The notes under the pieces were generated by a model. The model searched no databases and was not told the DNA's origin. It worked only from the letters and a program-made list of their open reading frames with translations. 64,000 nt of DNA from Pseudomonas sp. PB120 (GTDB lineage Bacteria > Pseudomonadota > Gammaproteobacteria > Pseudomonadales > Pseudomonadaceae). The stretch lies in assembly GCF_009761815.1 (NCBI RefSeq), contig NZ_RWIN01000051.1:124001-188000 (forward strand). Direction: 5' to 3'. Position numbers and translations under genes: made by a program. Of the stretch, positions 34,495 to 43,937 are shown in pieces; the stretch's first letter is position 1, and each line of letters begins with the position of its first letter.

Positions 34495-35430
34495 ATGGCC
34501 GGCATTCTCGACACAGTAGACCAACGCACGCAATTAGTGGGTGAGAATCGCCTGGAAATTCTCATGTTCCGGTTGGCCGGGCGCCAGTTGTTTGCGATCA
34601 ACGTCTTCAAAGTGCAAGAAGTGTTGCAACTGCCGAAACTGACATTGATGCCTCAGCGCCATCCGTTTGTGTGCGGCGTGGTCAACCTGCGTGGCCAGAC
34701 CTTGCCTGTGATCGATTTGTCCCAGGCCATCGGCATGCGTCCGTTGGTGCCAAGCCCCACCAGCACGATCATCGTCACCGAATACAACCGGTCGGTGCAG
34801 GCGTTCCTGGTCGGTGGTGTCGACCGAATCGTCAACATGAACTGGGAAGCCATTCTGCCACCGCCGACCAGCGCTGGTCGCCAGCATTACCTGACCGCCA
34901 TCAGCAAGGTCGACGACCAGTTGGTGGAAATCATCGACGTCGAGAAAGTCCTGGCCGAAATTGTCCCGTACAGCGCCAAGGTATCCCGCGAAAAACTTGA
35001 AGACCCGGTGCTGGAACGTGCTCGTGGCCGCGAAGTGCTGTTGGTCGACGACTCGAACGTAGCCCTGGCGCAATTGCGTGACACCCTGGGCCAGCTGGGC
35101 GTGAAAATGCACATTGCCAGCGATGGCTTGAAGGCGCTGAACATGCTCAAGGGCTGGGCTGACAGCGGCGTTTCCATGACCGACAAATTGCTGATGGTCT
35201 TCACCGATGCGGAAATGCCGGAGATGGATGGCTATCGCCTCACTACCGAAATCCGTAACGACCCGCGCCTGCGTGGTCTTTACGTCGTGTTGCACACATC
35301 GCTGTCCGGTAGCTTCAACGATTCGATGGTGAAGAAAGTCGGCTGCGACAACTTCCTCTCCAAATTCCAGCCGGACAAACTTGTCGACGTGGTGCGCCAG
35401 CGCCTGATGCTCGACGAAGTACCCGCCTGA
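34495..35430 (+). CDS. cheV: chemotaxis protein CheV (CheW domain fused to receiver)
   Basis: The 311-residue protein has an N-terminal CheW-like domain (about 20-165, GVVNLRGQTLPVIDL) that couples chemoreceptors to CheA. A C-terminal receiver (about 178-305) has D185-D186, phosphoacceptor D238 in MVFTDAEMPEMDG and K near residue 295. It adapts receptor-kinase signalling. ATG 34495 has AGGAG upstream; the frame is open from 34462. Its promoter is FliA-like. A very strong hairpin follows the stop codon. Confidence 0.94.
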   Translation: MAGILDTVDQRTQLVGENRLEILMFRLAGRQLFAINVFKVQEVLQLPKLTLMPQRHPFVCGVVNLRGQTLPVIDLSQAIGMRPLVPSPTSTIIVTEYNRSVQAFLVGGVDRIVNMNWEAILPPPTSAGRQHYLTAISKVDDQLVEIIDVEKVLAEIVPYSAKVSREKLEDPVLERARGREVLLVDDSNVALAQLRDTLGQLGVKMHIASDGLKALNMLKGWADSGVSMTDKLLMVFTDAEMPEMDGYRLTTEIRNDPRLRGLYVVLHTSLSGSFNDSMVKKVGCDNFLSKFQPDKLVDVVRQRLMLDEVPA

Positions 35431-35438
35431 TAACAACA

Positions 35439-35476
35439 CAGTCCTTGTGGGAACAGACTTGTTCCCACAAGGACTG
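35439..35476. repeat. perfect 17-bp inverted repeat (hairpin) after cheV
   Basis: CAGTCCTTGTGGGAACA and TGTTCCCACAAGGACTG are perfectly complementary around GACT. Such TGTGGGAACA...TGTTCCCACA palindromes recur between genes in fluorescent pseudomonads. It sits 9 bases after the cheV stop and probably ends or stabilises its transcript, although no T tract follows directly. Confidence 0.8.
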
Positions 35477-35553
35477 CCGTCGCCAATTTTCAGCCTTTGA
35501 TTCAATGATCAAGCTCGTATAGGGTGGCGTTTTTACCCTCCAGGGAGCTGGCC

Positions 35554-36360
35554 ATGCTGCGTCTGAGCGCGCTTTATCGTTACCCGTTGAAATCCGGCAA
35601 GGGCGAGACCTTGCAACAGGTCGGCCTCGACAAACTGGGCCTCGACGGTGACCGACGCTGGATGCTGGTGGACGAGGCCAGCGGGCGCTTTCTGACCCAG
35701 CGTGCGGTGGCGCAGATGAGCCAGCTGTCCGCGTTGTGGAATGCACGCGGTGGCCTGACCCTGAGCGCTCCGAGCCGTTCGCCCATCGACATCGCGTTGC
35801 CTGCCGGCGACGCCGAACTGCGAGGCGTGACCATTTGGCGCGACAGCTTGCGAGTGCCGGATGCCGGTGATGAGGCCGGCGCCTGGGTCAGTGAATTCAT
35901 CGGCAAACCGACGCGTCTCGTCCAGGTGCCGCTGGATCGCGCGCGCATGACGGAGGCCGGTTATGGCAAGGATGATGACCAGGTGGCGTTCGCCGATGGC
36001 TACCCGTTGTTGCTGATCGGGCAGGCGTCACTGGAAGATTTGTCGCAGAAGGTTGGCCGCGAGCTGGAAATGTTGCGTTTCCGGCCGAATCTGGTGATCG
36101 AGGGCAGTGACGCCTATGCCGAAGATAGCTGGAAGCGCATCCGCATCGGCGATGTCGAGTTCCGGGTGGTCAAGCCGTGCTCGCGCTGCATTCTGACCAC
36201 CATCGACCCGCAAACCGGCCAGCGTAGCGACGATCGCGAACCTCTGGCGACCTTGCAGAAATACCGTGCCGAGGAAGACGGCGCGATGTTCGGCCAGAAT
36301 CTGGTCAACGACAGCAATGGCCAACTCGAAGTCGGCATGCCTGTCACGATCCTCGAATAA
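35554..36360 (+). CDS. MOSC domain-containing protein (YcbX-like)
   Basis: The 268-residue protein has the N-terminal MOSC_N beta-barrel (YPLKSGKGE, GDRRWMLVDEASGRFLTQR) and the C-terminal MOSC domain. The latter contains FRPNLVIEG and the conserved cysteine motif VKPCSRCILTTIDPQTG (about 208-224), which binds the molybdenum cofactor. YcbX-type proteins reduce N-hydroxylated compounds with an electron-transfer partner; the C-terminal ferredoxin domain of E. coli YcbX is absent here. GGAG precedes ATG 35554. Confidence 0.92.
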   Translation: MLRLSALYRYPLKSGKGETLQQVGLDKLGLDGDRRWMLVDEASGRFLTQRAVAQMSQLSALWNARGGLTLSAPSRSPIDIALPAGDAELRGVTIWRDSLRVPDAGDEAGAWVSEFIGKPTRLVQVPLDRARMTEAGYGKDDDQVAFADGYPLLLIGQASLEDLSQKVGRELEMLRFRPNLVIEGSDAYAEDSWKRIRIGDVEFRVVKPCSRCILTTIDPQTGQRSDDREPLATLQKYRAEEDGAMFGQNLVNDSNGQLEVGMPVTILE

Positions 36361-36373
36361 ACGCCCCGGAATG

Positions 36374-36409
36374 AAAAATGCCCGTATCGCAGGACACGGG
36401 CATTTTTTT
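36374..36409 (+). terminator. intrinsic terminator
   Basis: AAAAATGCCCGT and ACGGGCATTTTTTT form a stem of about a dozen pairs with a T tract. It is located between the MOSC gene and the convergent ppnP, with A/T tracts on both sides, so it may act in both directions. Confidence 0.9.
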
Positions 36410-36427
36410 GCTGTGAAACCCGGGGTT

Positions 36428-36712
36428 TTAGCCGCGGTATTCGCACAGGTAAGCCGTATCGACGGCTACTTTCAGCTGGAACTTGCTGTTGGCCGGTACG
36501 TTGAACTGGCTGCCGGCGGCGAAAGTTTCCCAGTCGGTGCTGTCTGGCAGCTTGACGGTCAGGGCGCCGGTCACCACGTGCATGATTTCACGCTGGCTGG
36601 TGCCGAATTCGTATTCGCCCGGAGCCATGACGCCAATGGTCGCAGGACCTTCAGCGGTGCCAAAGGCGATCGACTTGACGGTGCCGTCGAAGTACTCGTT
36701 GACTTTAAACAT
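36428..36712 (-). CDS. ppnP: pyrimidine/purine nucleoside phosphorylase PpnP (DUF1255)
   Basis: The 94-residue product matches PpnP (formerly YaiE, DUF1255), a small cupin that phosphorolyses several nucleosides. It starts [17 protein letters not shown], has [20 protein letters not shown] and ends with [17 protein letters not shown] 36712 is preceded by GAGGAATC and gives the family length; the longer frame to 36757 is unsupported. It is monocistronic. Confidence 0.95.
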   Translation of the reverse strand: MFKVNEYFDGTVKSIAFGTAEGPATIGVMAPGEYEFGTSQREIMHVVTGALTVKLPDSTDWETFAAGSQFNVPANSKFQLKVAVDTAYLCEYRG

Positions 36713-36773
36713 GGGCGATTCCTCGAAAAGGGCTAAAAAGGGCCGGCCAGTATGCACAAGGGCTTCTGCGTCG

Positions 36774-37325
36774 TCACCTGTCCAGAGGAGGGAGAATCAA
36801 TGGCAGCAAGCGTGCGGTATTGCGCGCATCTTCCAGCGCCCGGTGTTGTTGTCCGGTGAATTGCATGCCGGCCAGTTGCAGCGCGCCGTTGAGCCCCAGC
36901 GGGCGTTCCAGCCGTCGAGCCTTGGCAAAGCGCTGCTTGAGGTTCATGTGGGGCACCCGGCTGAGCTGGCTGTCGAGTTGCAGGCTCTGCCATTCCTGCA
37001 GCAGCTGTTTGCGATCGTAGTCGCCCCAACTGGCCCAGCCTTCCAGGCGCGAATGATGATGGCCCAGCCAGCGCTCGAAGATCGCCCAGACCTCGATCAG
37101 AGGCTGTGCAGCGTCGATATTGGCTTGGGTGATGTGCGTCAGTTCCCGGCAAAACGGGGTCAGCAGTGGTCGGCGCAGCGGGCGTACGAAACGCTGGAAA
37201 TGATCCAGTTCCCGACCCTTGCGGTCCACCAGGGTGGCGCCGATTTCGATGATTTCCATTTCCGTTACTGGCCAGCCACCCTCATCGGTGGTGGCTTCCA
37301 GATCAATGACCAGCCAATGAGGCAT
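36774..37325 (-). CDS. 3'-5' exonuclease (DEDD superfamily, ERI-1/KapD-like)
   Basis: The 183-residue protein begins with [13 protein letters not shown] (ExoI motif D/E), followed by [11 protein letters not shown] (about 24-34), [15 protein letters not shown] (ExoII, about 98) and [14 protein letters not shown] (ExoIII with H and D, about 160). All four acidic residues and the histidine of DEDDh nucleases are present. It should remove 3' nucleotides from RNA or DNA. ATG 37325 has AGGAAAC upstream. It is the gene after atuF, not functionally linked to it as far as I can see. Confidence 0.9.
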   Translation of the reverse strand: MPHWLVIDLEATTDEGGWPVTEMEIIEIGATLVDRKGRELDHFQRFVRPLRRPLLTPFCRELTHITQANIDAAQPLIEVWAIFERWLGHHHSRLEGWASWGDYDRKQLLQEWQSLQLDSQLSRVPHMNLKQRFAKARRLERPLGLNGALQLAGMQFTGQQHRALEDARNTARLLPLILPPLDR

Positions 37326-37396
37326 CGCAGGTTTCCTGGTATCCGCGTCCTGATAGCGCTTGAGCGTAGCCAAACCCGAGGGATCCGCCTAGCGCC

Positions 37397-39358
37397 TTAT
37401 TCGACCTCCAACAAAATCTGACGATTTTTTACCTGATCGCCGACCTGTACCTGCAAGCGCTTGAGCACGCCGTCGATGCCTGACTTGAGCGGATGCTCCA
37501 TTTTCATCGCTTCGAGTACCACCAATAGCTGGCCCTTGGTGACCAGGCTGCCCTCACTGACCAGGACGTCGACGATGGCCCCGTCCATCGGCGCTTTAAG
37601 CGTGCCGGAGCTGACCCCCGCCTGGGTGCTGACCAAGGCGTGTGTGCGATCCACCAGGCGCAGGCTGCCAGGGCCGGTGAACAGCCAGAGCTGCCCGGCT
37701 TCCAGGCGATAGGCATGACAGCGACGGATGCCGTCGATCATCAGGGTCGCCCGTTGACCATCGCTTTGAATGACCTGTAACTCAAGCGTCCGCGTACCGA
37801 CCTGAATCCGATACGGCTCGCCCGGCACCGCGTTCAGTTCCACTGGCCAATCCTGATCCTCCCGGCCGATGCGATAGGTCAACGGCACGCTGGCGTTGTT
37901 GCGCCAACCGGCGCGGGGCGCTCGGTAAGCCTGCGCCGAGGCTTGATAAAACAGCGCTGCTGCAATGGCCAGTTCTTCTGCGCTGGGTATATGCGGGGCG
38001 AGGCAGTGATGGTCGGCGAAATGAGTGGGGATGAACCCGGTGCTGAACTCGCCGCTGATGAACTGTGGGTGTTCCAGCAAACCGGCCAGCAACGGCTGAT
38101 TGCTCTGGATGCCCAGCAGAACGCTGTCCTGCACGGCTCGCAACAGCTTGCGTCGCGCTTCTTCGCGAGTGGCGCCATGCGCGATGAGCTTGCCCAGCAG
38201 CGGGTCATAGAACGGACTGATGGCCTGACCTTCGATCAAGCCATGGTCGATGCGTATGCCGGCCTGCAGCGCGGGCTCCCAGGCGCTGATGTGCCCGGTC
38301 TGGGGCAGAAAGCCCTGGGCCGGGTCTTCGGCGTACAGACGTACCTCCATGGCATGCCCGTTCAACTGCACCTGATCCTGTTGCAACGGCAGTGGTAGGC
38401 CTTCGGCGACGTGAAGCTGCCACGCCACCAGGTCAAGCCCGGTGATCAGTTCGGTCACCGGGTGCTCCACCTGCAACCGGGTGTTCATTTCCAGAAAATA
38501 GAACTGCCCGTTCGCATCCAGCAAGAACTCCACGGTCCCGGCGCCGACGTAATTCACTGCTCGTCCGGCCTTCAGCGCTGCTTCGCCCATGGCCTGGCGC
38601 AGTTCGTCGGTCATCACCGGGCACGGCGCTTCCTCGATGACTTTCTGATGACGACGCTGGATCGAGCAATCGCGCTCGCCGAGGTAGATCAGGTGACCTT
38701 GCTGGTCACCGAACAGCTGGATTTCGACGTGACGCGGATCGACCAATGCCTGTTCAAGGATCAGCTCGTCGCTGCCAAACCCATGCAAGGCTTCGGACCG
38801 TGCGGTACGAATCTGCGACAACAGATCGTTGGCCTGGTGCACCAGTCTCATGCCGCGCCCGCCACCGCCGGCGCTTGCCTTGATCATCAGCGGGTAGCCG
38901 ATGCGTTCGGCTTCACGGCTCAGTGTCGCATCGTCCTGCTCAGCGCCTTGATAGCCTTTGATGCACGGCACACCGGCCTTGATCATGGCGAGTTTCGACA
39001 GGCGTTTGCTGCCCATCAGTTCGATGGCTTCGGGGCTGGGGCCGATGAAGGTGATGCCAGCGGCTTGGCAGGCCAGTGCGAATTCGGCGTTTTCCGAGAG
39101 GAATCCGTAACCCGGATGAATCGCGTCGGCGCCGGTGCGTCGGGCGGCGTCGATGATGGCCGGGATGTTCAGGTAAGACAGCTGCACCGGGGCCGGGCCG
39201 ATAGCCACGGCCTCGTCGGCCATGCGCACGTGAAGGGCATCGGCGTCGGCTTCGCTGAAGACGGCCACGGTGCGATAGCCCAGCGCCTGGGCGGTGCGCT
39301 GGATGCGACAGGCGATTTCACCGCGGTTGGCGATCAGGATTTTCTTGAGGGCGGGCAT
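37397..39358 (-). CDS. atuF: geranyl-CoA carboxylase alpha (biotin-containing) subunit AtuF
   Basis: The 653-residue protein has biotin carboxylase domains (1-450, ATP-grasp loop KASAGGGGRGMRLVH) and a biotinyl domain at the C-terminus. The latter carries EAMKMEHPL, in which the lysine is biotinylated, about 35 residues from the end. It carboxylates biotin with bicarbonate and ATP for transfer by AtuC. Alone it could equally be LiuD (methylcrotonyl-CoA carboxylase). The neighbours atuA-E and the divergent TetR-type regulator identify it as AtuF. It is the last gene of the operon in the window; atuG and atuH do not follow. Confidence 0.88.
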   Translation of the reverse strand: MPALKKILIANRGEIACRIQRTAQALGYRTVAVFSEADADALHVRMADEAVAIGPAPVQLSYLNIPAIIDAARRTGADAIHPGYGFLSENAEFALACQAAGITFIGPSPEAIELMGSKRLSKLAMIKAGVPCIKGYQGAEQDDATLSREAERIGYPLMIKASAGGGGRGMRLVHQANDLLSQIRTARSEALHGFGSDELILEQALVDPRHVEIQLFGDQQGHLIYLGERDCSIQRRHQKVIEEAPCPVMTDELRQAMGEAALKAGRAVNYVGAGTVEFLLDANGQFYFLEMNTRLQVEHPVTELITGLDLVAWQLHVAEGLPLPLQQDQVQLNGHAMEVRLYAEDPAQGFLPQTGHISAWEPALQAGIRIDHGLIEGQAISPFYDPLLGKLIAHGATREEARRKLLRAVQDSVLLGIQSNQPLLAGLLEHPQFISGEFSTGFIPTHFADHHCLAPHIPSAEELAIAAALFYQASAQAYRAPRAGWRNNASVPLTYRIGREDQDWPVELNAVPGEPYRIQVGTRTLELQVIQSDGQRATLMIDGIRRCHAYRLEAGQLWLFTGPGSLRLVDRTHALVSTQAGVSSGTLKAPMDGAIVDVLVSEGSLVTKGQLLVVLEAMKMEHPLKSGIDGVLKRLQVQVGDQVKNRQILLEVE

Positions 39359-39397
39359 GGTTTATTTCCTTGGTTTTGCGGTGAATGTGATGGCCTT

Positions 39398-39422
39398 ATC
39401 GCGAGCAAGCTCGCTCCCACAG
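39398..39422. repeat. single REP-like half element between atuF and atuE
   Basis: ATCGCGAGCAAGCTCGCTCC and the following CACAG match one arm of the palindromic repeats seen elsewhere in the window (for example 54748-54772 and 61483-61506). Only one copy is present here. Confidence 0.65.
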
Positions 39423-39454
39423 GGGTTAGGCGACCCGACTTGCCCGCGAGGCGT

Positions 39455-40252
39455 TCAAGGGGCCCAACCGGGTTTGCGCTTCTGCACGAAAGCCATCGTC
39501 CCCTCTATCCCTTCGGCCCCGGTCACCGCTTCGCTGAACCACTCGGCCGCCTCATCCAATAGCGCTCCGGAAGGCTGTCCGGCACTCGCCAGCAACAGTT
39601 TTTTAGTCACCGCATTCGCCTCCGGCGCGCAACACAGCACATGCGCCAACACCTCATCGAGCCGCTCGGCCAACGCTTGCGCGTCGTGCTCGACAAAATG
39701 CACCAGCCCCATACGCCGCGCCTGTGTGCCATCGAACCGGGCCGCAGTCAGGGCCAGTCGCCGGGCTTGAGTCAGCCCGATGCGCTGCACCACGAACGGT
39801 GCGATCTGGGCGGGCAACACGCCAAGGCTGGTTTCCGGCAGACCGAATTGCGCCTGATGATCCGCCAGGGCGACATCGCTGACGCAGGCCAGGCCCAAGC
39901 CGCCGCCGAGCACCGCGCCTTGCAGCACCGTGATCACCACTTGCGGCGCGTGCTGTACTTCTTGTAGCAGCGCGCCGAACGTTCGATTCAAATCGCGGTA
40001 TGCCGAGGCACCTTGGGCGCGGGCATTGGCCATGTCCTTGATGTCGCCACCGGCGCAGAAATGCCCGCCGGCACCGCCAATGACCAGCGCGCGAATCTCG
40101 CGGTCGTCGCGCACGGCCAACAACACCGCGCGCAGTTCGGCGACCATCAGCAGGCTCATGGCATTGCGGCTTTCCGGGCGATTGAGGGTGATGTGCAGCA
40201 CGCCGTTATGCGCTTCGAGCAGCAAAGTCTGGCAAACGGGCAGGGCGCTCAT
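39455..40252 (-). CDS. atuE: isohexenylglutaconyl-CoA hydratase AtuE
   Basis: The 265-residue crotonase-fold protein has HFCAGGDIKDMANARAQG (about 70) and GAVLGGGLGLACVSDVALA (about 107), with LPETSLGVLPAQIAPFV. It hydrates the carboxylated geranyl-CoA product (isohexenyl-glutaconyl-CoA) in the Atu pathway. It overlaps atuD by four bases (ATGA at 40249-40252), which fixes the start at ATG 40252 although the frame is open to 40408. Its order after atuD and before atuF is that of P. aeruginosa. Confidence 0.9.
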   Translation of the reverse strand: MSALPVCQTLLLEAHNGVLHITLNRPESRNAMSLLMVAELRAVLLAVRDDREIRALVIGGAGGHFCAGGDIKDMANARAQGASAYRDLNRTFGALLQEVQHAPQVVITVLQGAVLGGGLGLACVSDVALADHQAQFGLPETSLGVLPAQIAPFVVQRIGLTQARRLALTAARFDGTQARRMGLVHFVEHDAQALAERLDEVLAHVLCCAPEANAVTKKLLLASAGQPSGALLDEAAEWFSEAVTGAEGIEGTMAFVQKRKPGWAP

Positions 40253-41406
40253 TTCTTTTTCCCCGGCAGGATGCCCATAAGTTTGCAGATGATTCCCAGC
40301 ATGATTTCGTCGGCGCCACCGCCGATCGACACCAGCCGCACATCGCGATAGGCCCGGGCTACCGGGTTGTCCCACATGAAGCCCATGCCGCCCCAATATT
40401 GCAGGCAACTGTCACTGACTTCGCGGCCCAGGCGCCCGGCCTTGAGTTTGGCCATGGACGCCAGTCGAGTGACGTCCTGGCCTTTGACGTACTGCTCGGT
40501 GGCCTGATAGACCAGCGCCCGCAGGCATTCGATTTCGGTTTGCAGTTCGGCCAGGCGGAAATGGATGACCTGATTGTCGATCAGGGCATTGCCGAAAGTC
40601 TTGCGCTCCTTGCAGTACTCGATGGTGCTGTCGACGCAATATTCCAGGCCCTTGATCATGTTCGCCGCGCCGAACAGGCGTTCCTCCTGGAACTGCAGCA
40701 TCTGCATCATGAACCCCGCGCCTTCATGGCCGATGCGATTGCGTTGCGGCACGCGCACGTTGTCGAAAAACACCTGGGCGGTTTCCGAACTGCGCATGCC
40801 GAGTTTGTCGAGGTGCGAGCTGAGGCTGATCCCGGGGGTGTTCATCGGCACCATGATCAGCGACTTGTTGATGTGCGGTTTGTCGTCCGAGGTATTGGCC
40901 AGCAAGCAGATGAAATCGGCGCAGGGCGAGTTGGTGATCCACATCTTGCTGCCATTGATCACATAATCGTCGCCCTCCTTGCGGGCGCTGGTTTTCAACC
41001 CGGCCACATCGGAACCGGCACCGACCTCGGAGACGCCGATGCACCCGACCTGTTCGCCGGTGATCGCCGGACGCAGGAACTCGTCGCGCAATTCATCGGA
41101 GCCGAAGCGCGCCAGCGCCGGGGTGCACATGTCGGTTTGCACGCCGATGGACATCGGAATCCCGCCACAATGGATGGTGCCGAACTCCTCGGCGGCGACA
41201 ATCGAATAGCTGTAGTCCAGCCCCATTCCACCGAACTTTTCCGGTTTCGAAATCCCCAAGAGGCCCAGCTCGCCGGCCTTGCGAAAGATCTCATGGATCG
41301 GAAAACGCCCGGCTTTTTCCCACTCATCGACGTGCGGGTTGATCTCGTGATCGACGAACTGGCGGACGGTACGACGCAGCGCTTCATGTTCCTGGGTGAA
41401 GATCAT
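40249..41406 (-). CDS. atuD: citronellyl-CoA dehydrogenase AtuD
   Basis: The 385-residue acyl-CoA dehydrogenase has GVSEVGAGSDVAG (about 130, the FAD loop), SKMWITNSPCADF and a C-terminal SIGGGADEIMLGIICKLMG. It should convert citronellyl-CoA to geranyl-CoA. Its placement directly between AtuC and AtuE supports AtuD over isovaleryl-CoA dehydrogenase LiuA. The ADEIM ending replaces the common T(S)EI(M) with aspartate, as expected for this branch. It starts 23 bases after the atuC stop. Confidence 0.9.
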   Translation of the reverse strand: MIFTQEHEALRRTVRQFVDHEINPHVDEWEKAGRFPIHEIFRKAGELGLLGISKPEKFGGMGLDYSYSIVAAEEFGTIHCGGIPMSIGVQTDMCTPALARFGSDELRDEFLRPAITGEQVGCIGVSEVGAGSDVAGLKTSARKEGDDYVINGSKMWITNSPCADFICLLANTSDDKPHINKSLIMVPMNTPGISLSSHLDKLGMRSSETAQVFFDNVRVPQRNRIGHEGAGFMMQMLQFQEERLFGAANMIKGLEYCVDSTIEYCKERKTFGNALIDNQVIHFRLAELQTEIECLRALVYQATEQYVKGQDVTRLASMAKLKAGRLGREVSDSCLQYWGGMGFMWDNPVARAYRDVRLVSIGGGADEIMLGIICKLMGILPGKKK

Positions 41407-41429
41407 TTTTATTGTTCTCCTGTTCGCCC

Positions 41430-43046
41430 TTAGAAGCGGGCTACGCCAAAACTGTTGGTGTGCAGCGGCCGCACGTCGGCCTCATGACAGATATCCAGCA
41501 AGTAGCCGAGCAAGGTCCGGGTATCGCGAGGGTCGATCAGCCCGTCGTCCCACAAACTGGCGCTGCCGTAGAGCGCGGTGGACTGGCTGTCGAGTTTCTG
41601 CGCGGTGACCTGCTCCAGCATGTCGAGCATTTTCGGGTCCGGCACCAGGCCGTCCTTGAGCTGTTTGGCTTCGGTGACGATTCGCAAGACCTTGCCGGCC
41701 TGGGCGCCGCCCATCACTGCGGTGCGGCTGTTCGGCCAGGCGAAGATGAAACGCGGGTCGAGGCCGCGGCCACACATCGCGTAGTTGCCGGCGCCATAGG
41801 AGCCGCCGACGACGATGGTCAGTTTGGGCACACGGGCATTGGCCACGGCCTGGATCATCTTGGCGCCGTGCTTGATCACGCCTTGCTGCTCCGACTCGGT
41901 GCCAACCATGAACCCCGTGGTGTTGTGAAAGAACAGCAGGGGGGTCTGGCTCTGGTCGCACAGCTGGATGAACTGCGCGGCTTTACTCGCGCCCTTGGGC
42001 GTGATCGGGCCGTTATTGCCGATGAAGCCACAGGCGCGACCCTCGATCTGCAGATGGCCACAAACCGTCTGCTGATCGAACTCGCCCTTGAACTCGAGAA
42101 AGTTCGAACCGTCGGCGATCCGCGCGATGATTTCGCGCACGTCGTAGGGTTTTTTCGGGTCGTCCGGGATCAGTCCCAGCAGCTCGTCGATGGGGTAGAG
42201 CGGTTCATCCCAATGGCGCTCGGGTAGCCACTGCAACTGATCGTTCCACGGCAGCAGGCTGACGATTTCGCGCACCTGTCGGACCCCGTCGGCATCGTTC
42301 TCGGCCAGGTACTCGGCAGTGCCGGCGGTTTGCGCATGCATCTCGGCGCCGCCCAGTTCTTCGTCGGTGGCCACTTCGCCGGTCGCGGCCTTGAGCAATG
42401 GCGGCCCGGCGAGAAACAGTTTGGCCTTGCCACGCACCACCACCACGTAATCCGACAGCCCCGGCTGATAAGCACCGCCCGCTGTGGCAGAGCCGTGGAC
42501 CACGGTAATCTGCGGCAACCCCATGGCCGACATGCGCGCCTGATTGGCAAAACTGCGCGCGCCTTCGACGAAAATCTCCGCGGCATAATTGAGGTTGGCG
42601 CCCCCGCTTTCCGCGAGGGTGATCACCGGCAGTTTGTTTTCCATGGCGATCTGTTGCAGGCGCAGGGACTTTTTCAGGCCGCTGGGGGAAATCGTCCCGC
42701 CCTTGATCGCGCTGTTATTCGCCACCACCAGCACACGCACGCCGCTGACATAACCGATCCCGGCGATCAGCCCGCCACCGGCCGAGCTGCCGTCCTTGTC
42801 GTCGTGCAGTTTGTAGCCGGCCAGGCTCGAGAGCTCAAGGAACGGTGCGCCGGGGTCGAGCAACAGATTGAGCCGTTCGCGGGGTAGTAATTGCCCACGC
42901 TTTTCAAATTTGGGTTTGGCTTCGGCTGCCTTGTCCAACAGGTTTTGTTCGAGCTGACGAACTTGCTCGATGACGGCCAGCATCGCCGCGCGATTCTGGG
43001 CGAACTGTTCGCTGAACGGGTCGATGTGGGACTGGATGACCGGCAT
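41430..43046 (-). CDS. atuC: geranyl-CoA carboxylase beta (carboxyltransferase) subunit AtuC
   Basis: The 538-residue protein is a biotin-dependent carboxyltransferase. It has an N-terminal crotonase-like half with AESGGANLNYAAEIF (about 164) and a C-terminal half with NTTGFMVGTESEQQGVIKHG and SYGAGNYAMCGRGLDP (about 425-440), the acyl-CoA binding and oxyanion segments. The length equals AtuC/LiuB. The AtuA and AtuB neighbours favour geranyl-CoA over methylcrotonyl-CoA as substrate. It starts 3 bases after the atuB stop, so translation is coupled. Confidence 0.9.
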   Translation of the reverse strand: MPVIQSHIDPFSEQFAQNRAAMLAVIEQVRQLEQNLLDKAAEAKPKFEKRGQLLPRERLNLLLDPGAPFLELSSLAGYKLHDDKDGSSAGGGLIAGIGYVSGVRVLVVANNSAIKGGTISPSGLKKSLRLQQIAMENKLPVITLAESGGANLNYAAEIFVEGARSFANQARMSAMGLPQITVVHGSATAGGAYQPGLSDYVVVVRGKAKLFLAGPPLLKAATGEVATDEELGGAEMHAQTAGTAEYLAENDADGVRQVREIVSLLPWNDQLQWLPERHWDEPLYPIDELLGLIPDDPKKPYDVREIIARIADGSNFLEFKGEFDQQTVCGHLQIEGRACGFIGNNGPITPKGASKAAQFIQLCDQSQTPLLFFHNTTGFMVGTESEQQGVIKHGAKMIQAVANARVPKLTIVVGGSYGAGNYAMCGRGLDPRFIFAWPNSRTAVMGGAQAGKVLRIVTEAKQLKDGLVPDPKMLDMLEQVTAQKLDSQSTALYGSASLWDDGLIDPRDTRTLLGYLLDICHEADVRPLHTNSFGVARF

Positions 43047-43049
43047 GGC

Positions 43050-43925
43050 TTATTCCTTGTCCTTGGACCTGAGCACTTCTGGTAAGTAAGCGCGATGGAA
43101 GCCGTTGTAGGACTCGCTGTTCGTCGCCTTGTGAATCGGCCAGGCGCGGCCGCCTAGGCTTGCGGCACCGTCGATGCGCAAGGTACTGCCGCTGACGAAC
43201 GCGGCGGCGGGGCTGAGCAGGAAAACAATCGCCGCGCTGACTTCCGATTCGGTGCCGATGCGCTTCAGTGGCACATGTTCGAGCAGGGTCGGGATGACGG
43301 CCTTGAACGCGCCTTCGTACGTGTCCATGCCACTGGACGCGACCCAGCCCGGCGCCACGGCGTTGACCCGAACCCCGGCGTAACCCCATTCGAACGCGGC
43401 GGTTTTGGTCAGGTTGTCCATGCCTGAACGCGCGGCGCCGGAGTGGCCCATGCCCGGCATGCCGCCCCACATGTCGGCGAGCATGTTGACGATGGCGCCG
43501 CCGTGCTTGCTCATGGATTGATTGAACACTTCCCGGGCCATCAGGAAACCGCCCACCAGATTGGTGCGCACCACGGTTTCGAAACCCTTCTGATTGATCG
43601 AGGCCAGCGGCGACGGGTATTGCCCGCCAGCGTTGTTGACCAGCCCGTGAATCGGCCCGTGCTTGCGAATCAACTCGCCGACTAGGTGCTTGACCGCGTC
43701 TTCATCGCGAATGTCACAGGTCTTCCAGTCCGCCTGGCCGCCGTCCTCGGCAATTTCCAGGGCGACGGTTTTCAGTTTGTCCGCGTTGCGTCCCACCAGC
43801 AGCACATGGGCGCCAAGGGCCGCGAGCTCGTGGGCGGTGCAACGGCCGATGCCGCTGCCGCCACCGGTGACGATGATGTTTTGGCCCGCAAACAAATCGG
43901 CTTTGAAAATCGAATCGTAGGCCAC
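43050..43925 (-). CDS. atuB: SDR family oxidoreductase AtuB
   Basis: The 291-residue short-chain dehydrogenase has the NAD(P) motif VTGGGSGIGRCTAHEL (about 20), NNAGGQYPSP (about 98) and VASSGMDTYEG in the substrate lid. The canonical YxxxK is modified: the stretch MPGMGHSGAARSGMDNLTKT carries no obvious Tyr, as in AtuB/2,4-dienoyl-CoA reductase-like SDRs. AtuB is proposed to act in citronellol or citronellal oxidation, but this is not firmly shown. It lies between atuA and atuC. Confidence 0.88.
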   Translation of the reverse strand: MAYDSIFKADLFAGQNIIVTGGGSGIGRCTAHELAALGAHVLLVGRNADKLKTVALEIAEDGGQADWKTCDIRDEDAVKHLVGELIRKHGPIHGLVNNAGGQYPSPLASINQKGFETVVRTNLVGGFLMAREVFNQSMSKHGGAIVNMLADMWGGMPGMGHSGAARSGMDNLTKTAAFEWGYAGVRVNAVAPGWVASSGMDTYEGAFKAVIPTLLEHVPLKRIGTESEVSAAIVFLLSPAAAFVSGSTLRIDGAASLGGRAWPIHKATNSESYNGFHRAYLPEVLRSKDKE

Positions 43926-43937
43926 GGCGGCAGTCCT

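Noticed and set aside
37397-43046. liu (leucine/isovalerate) cluster
   Set aside because: The carboxylase subunits and dehydrogenase resemble Liu proteins, but the DUF1446 atuA gene, the SDR and the divergent TetR gene with two operators identify the atu locus.
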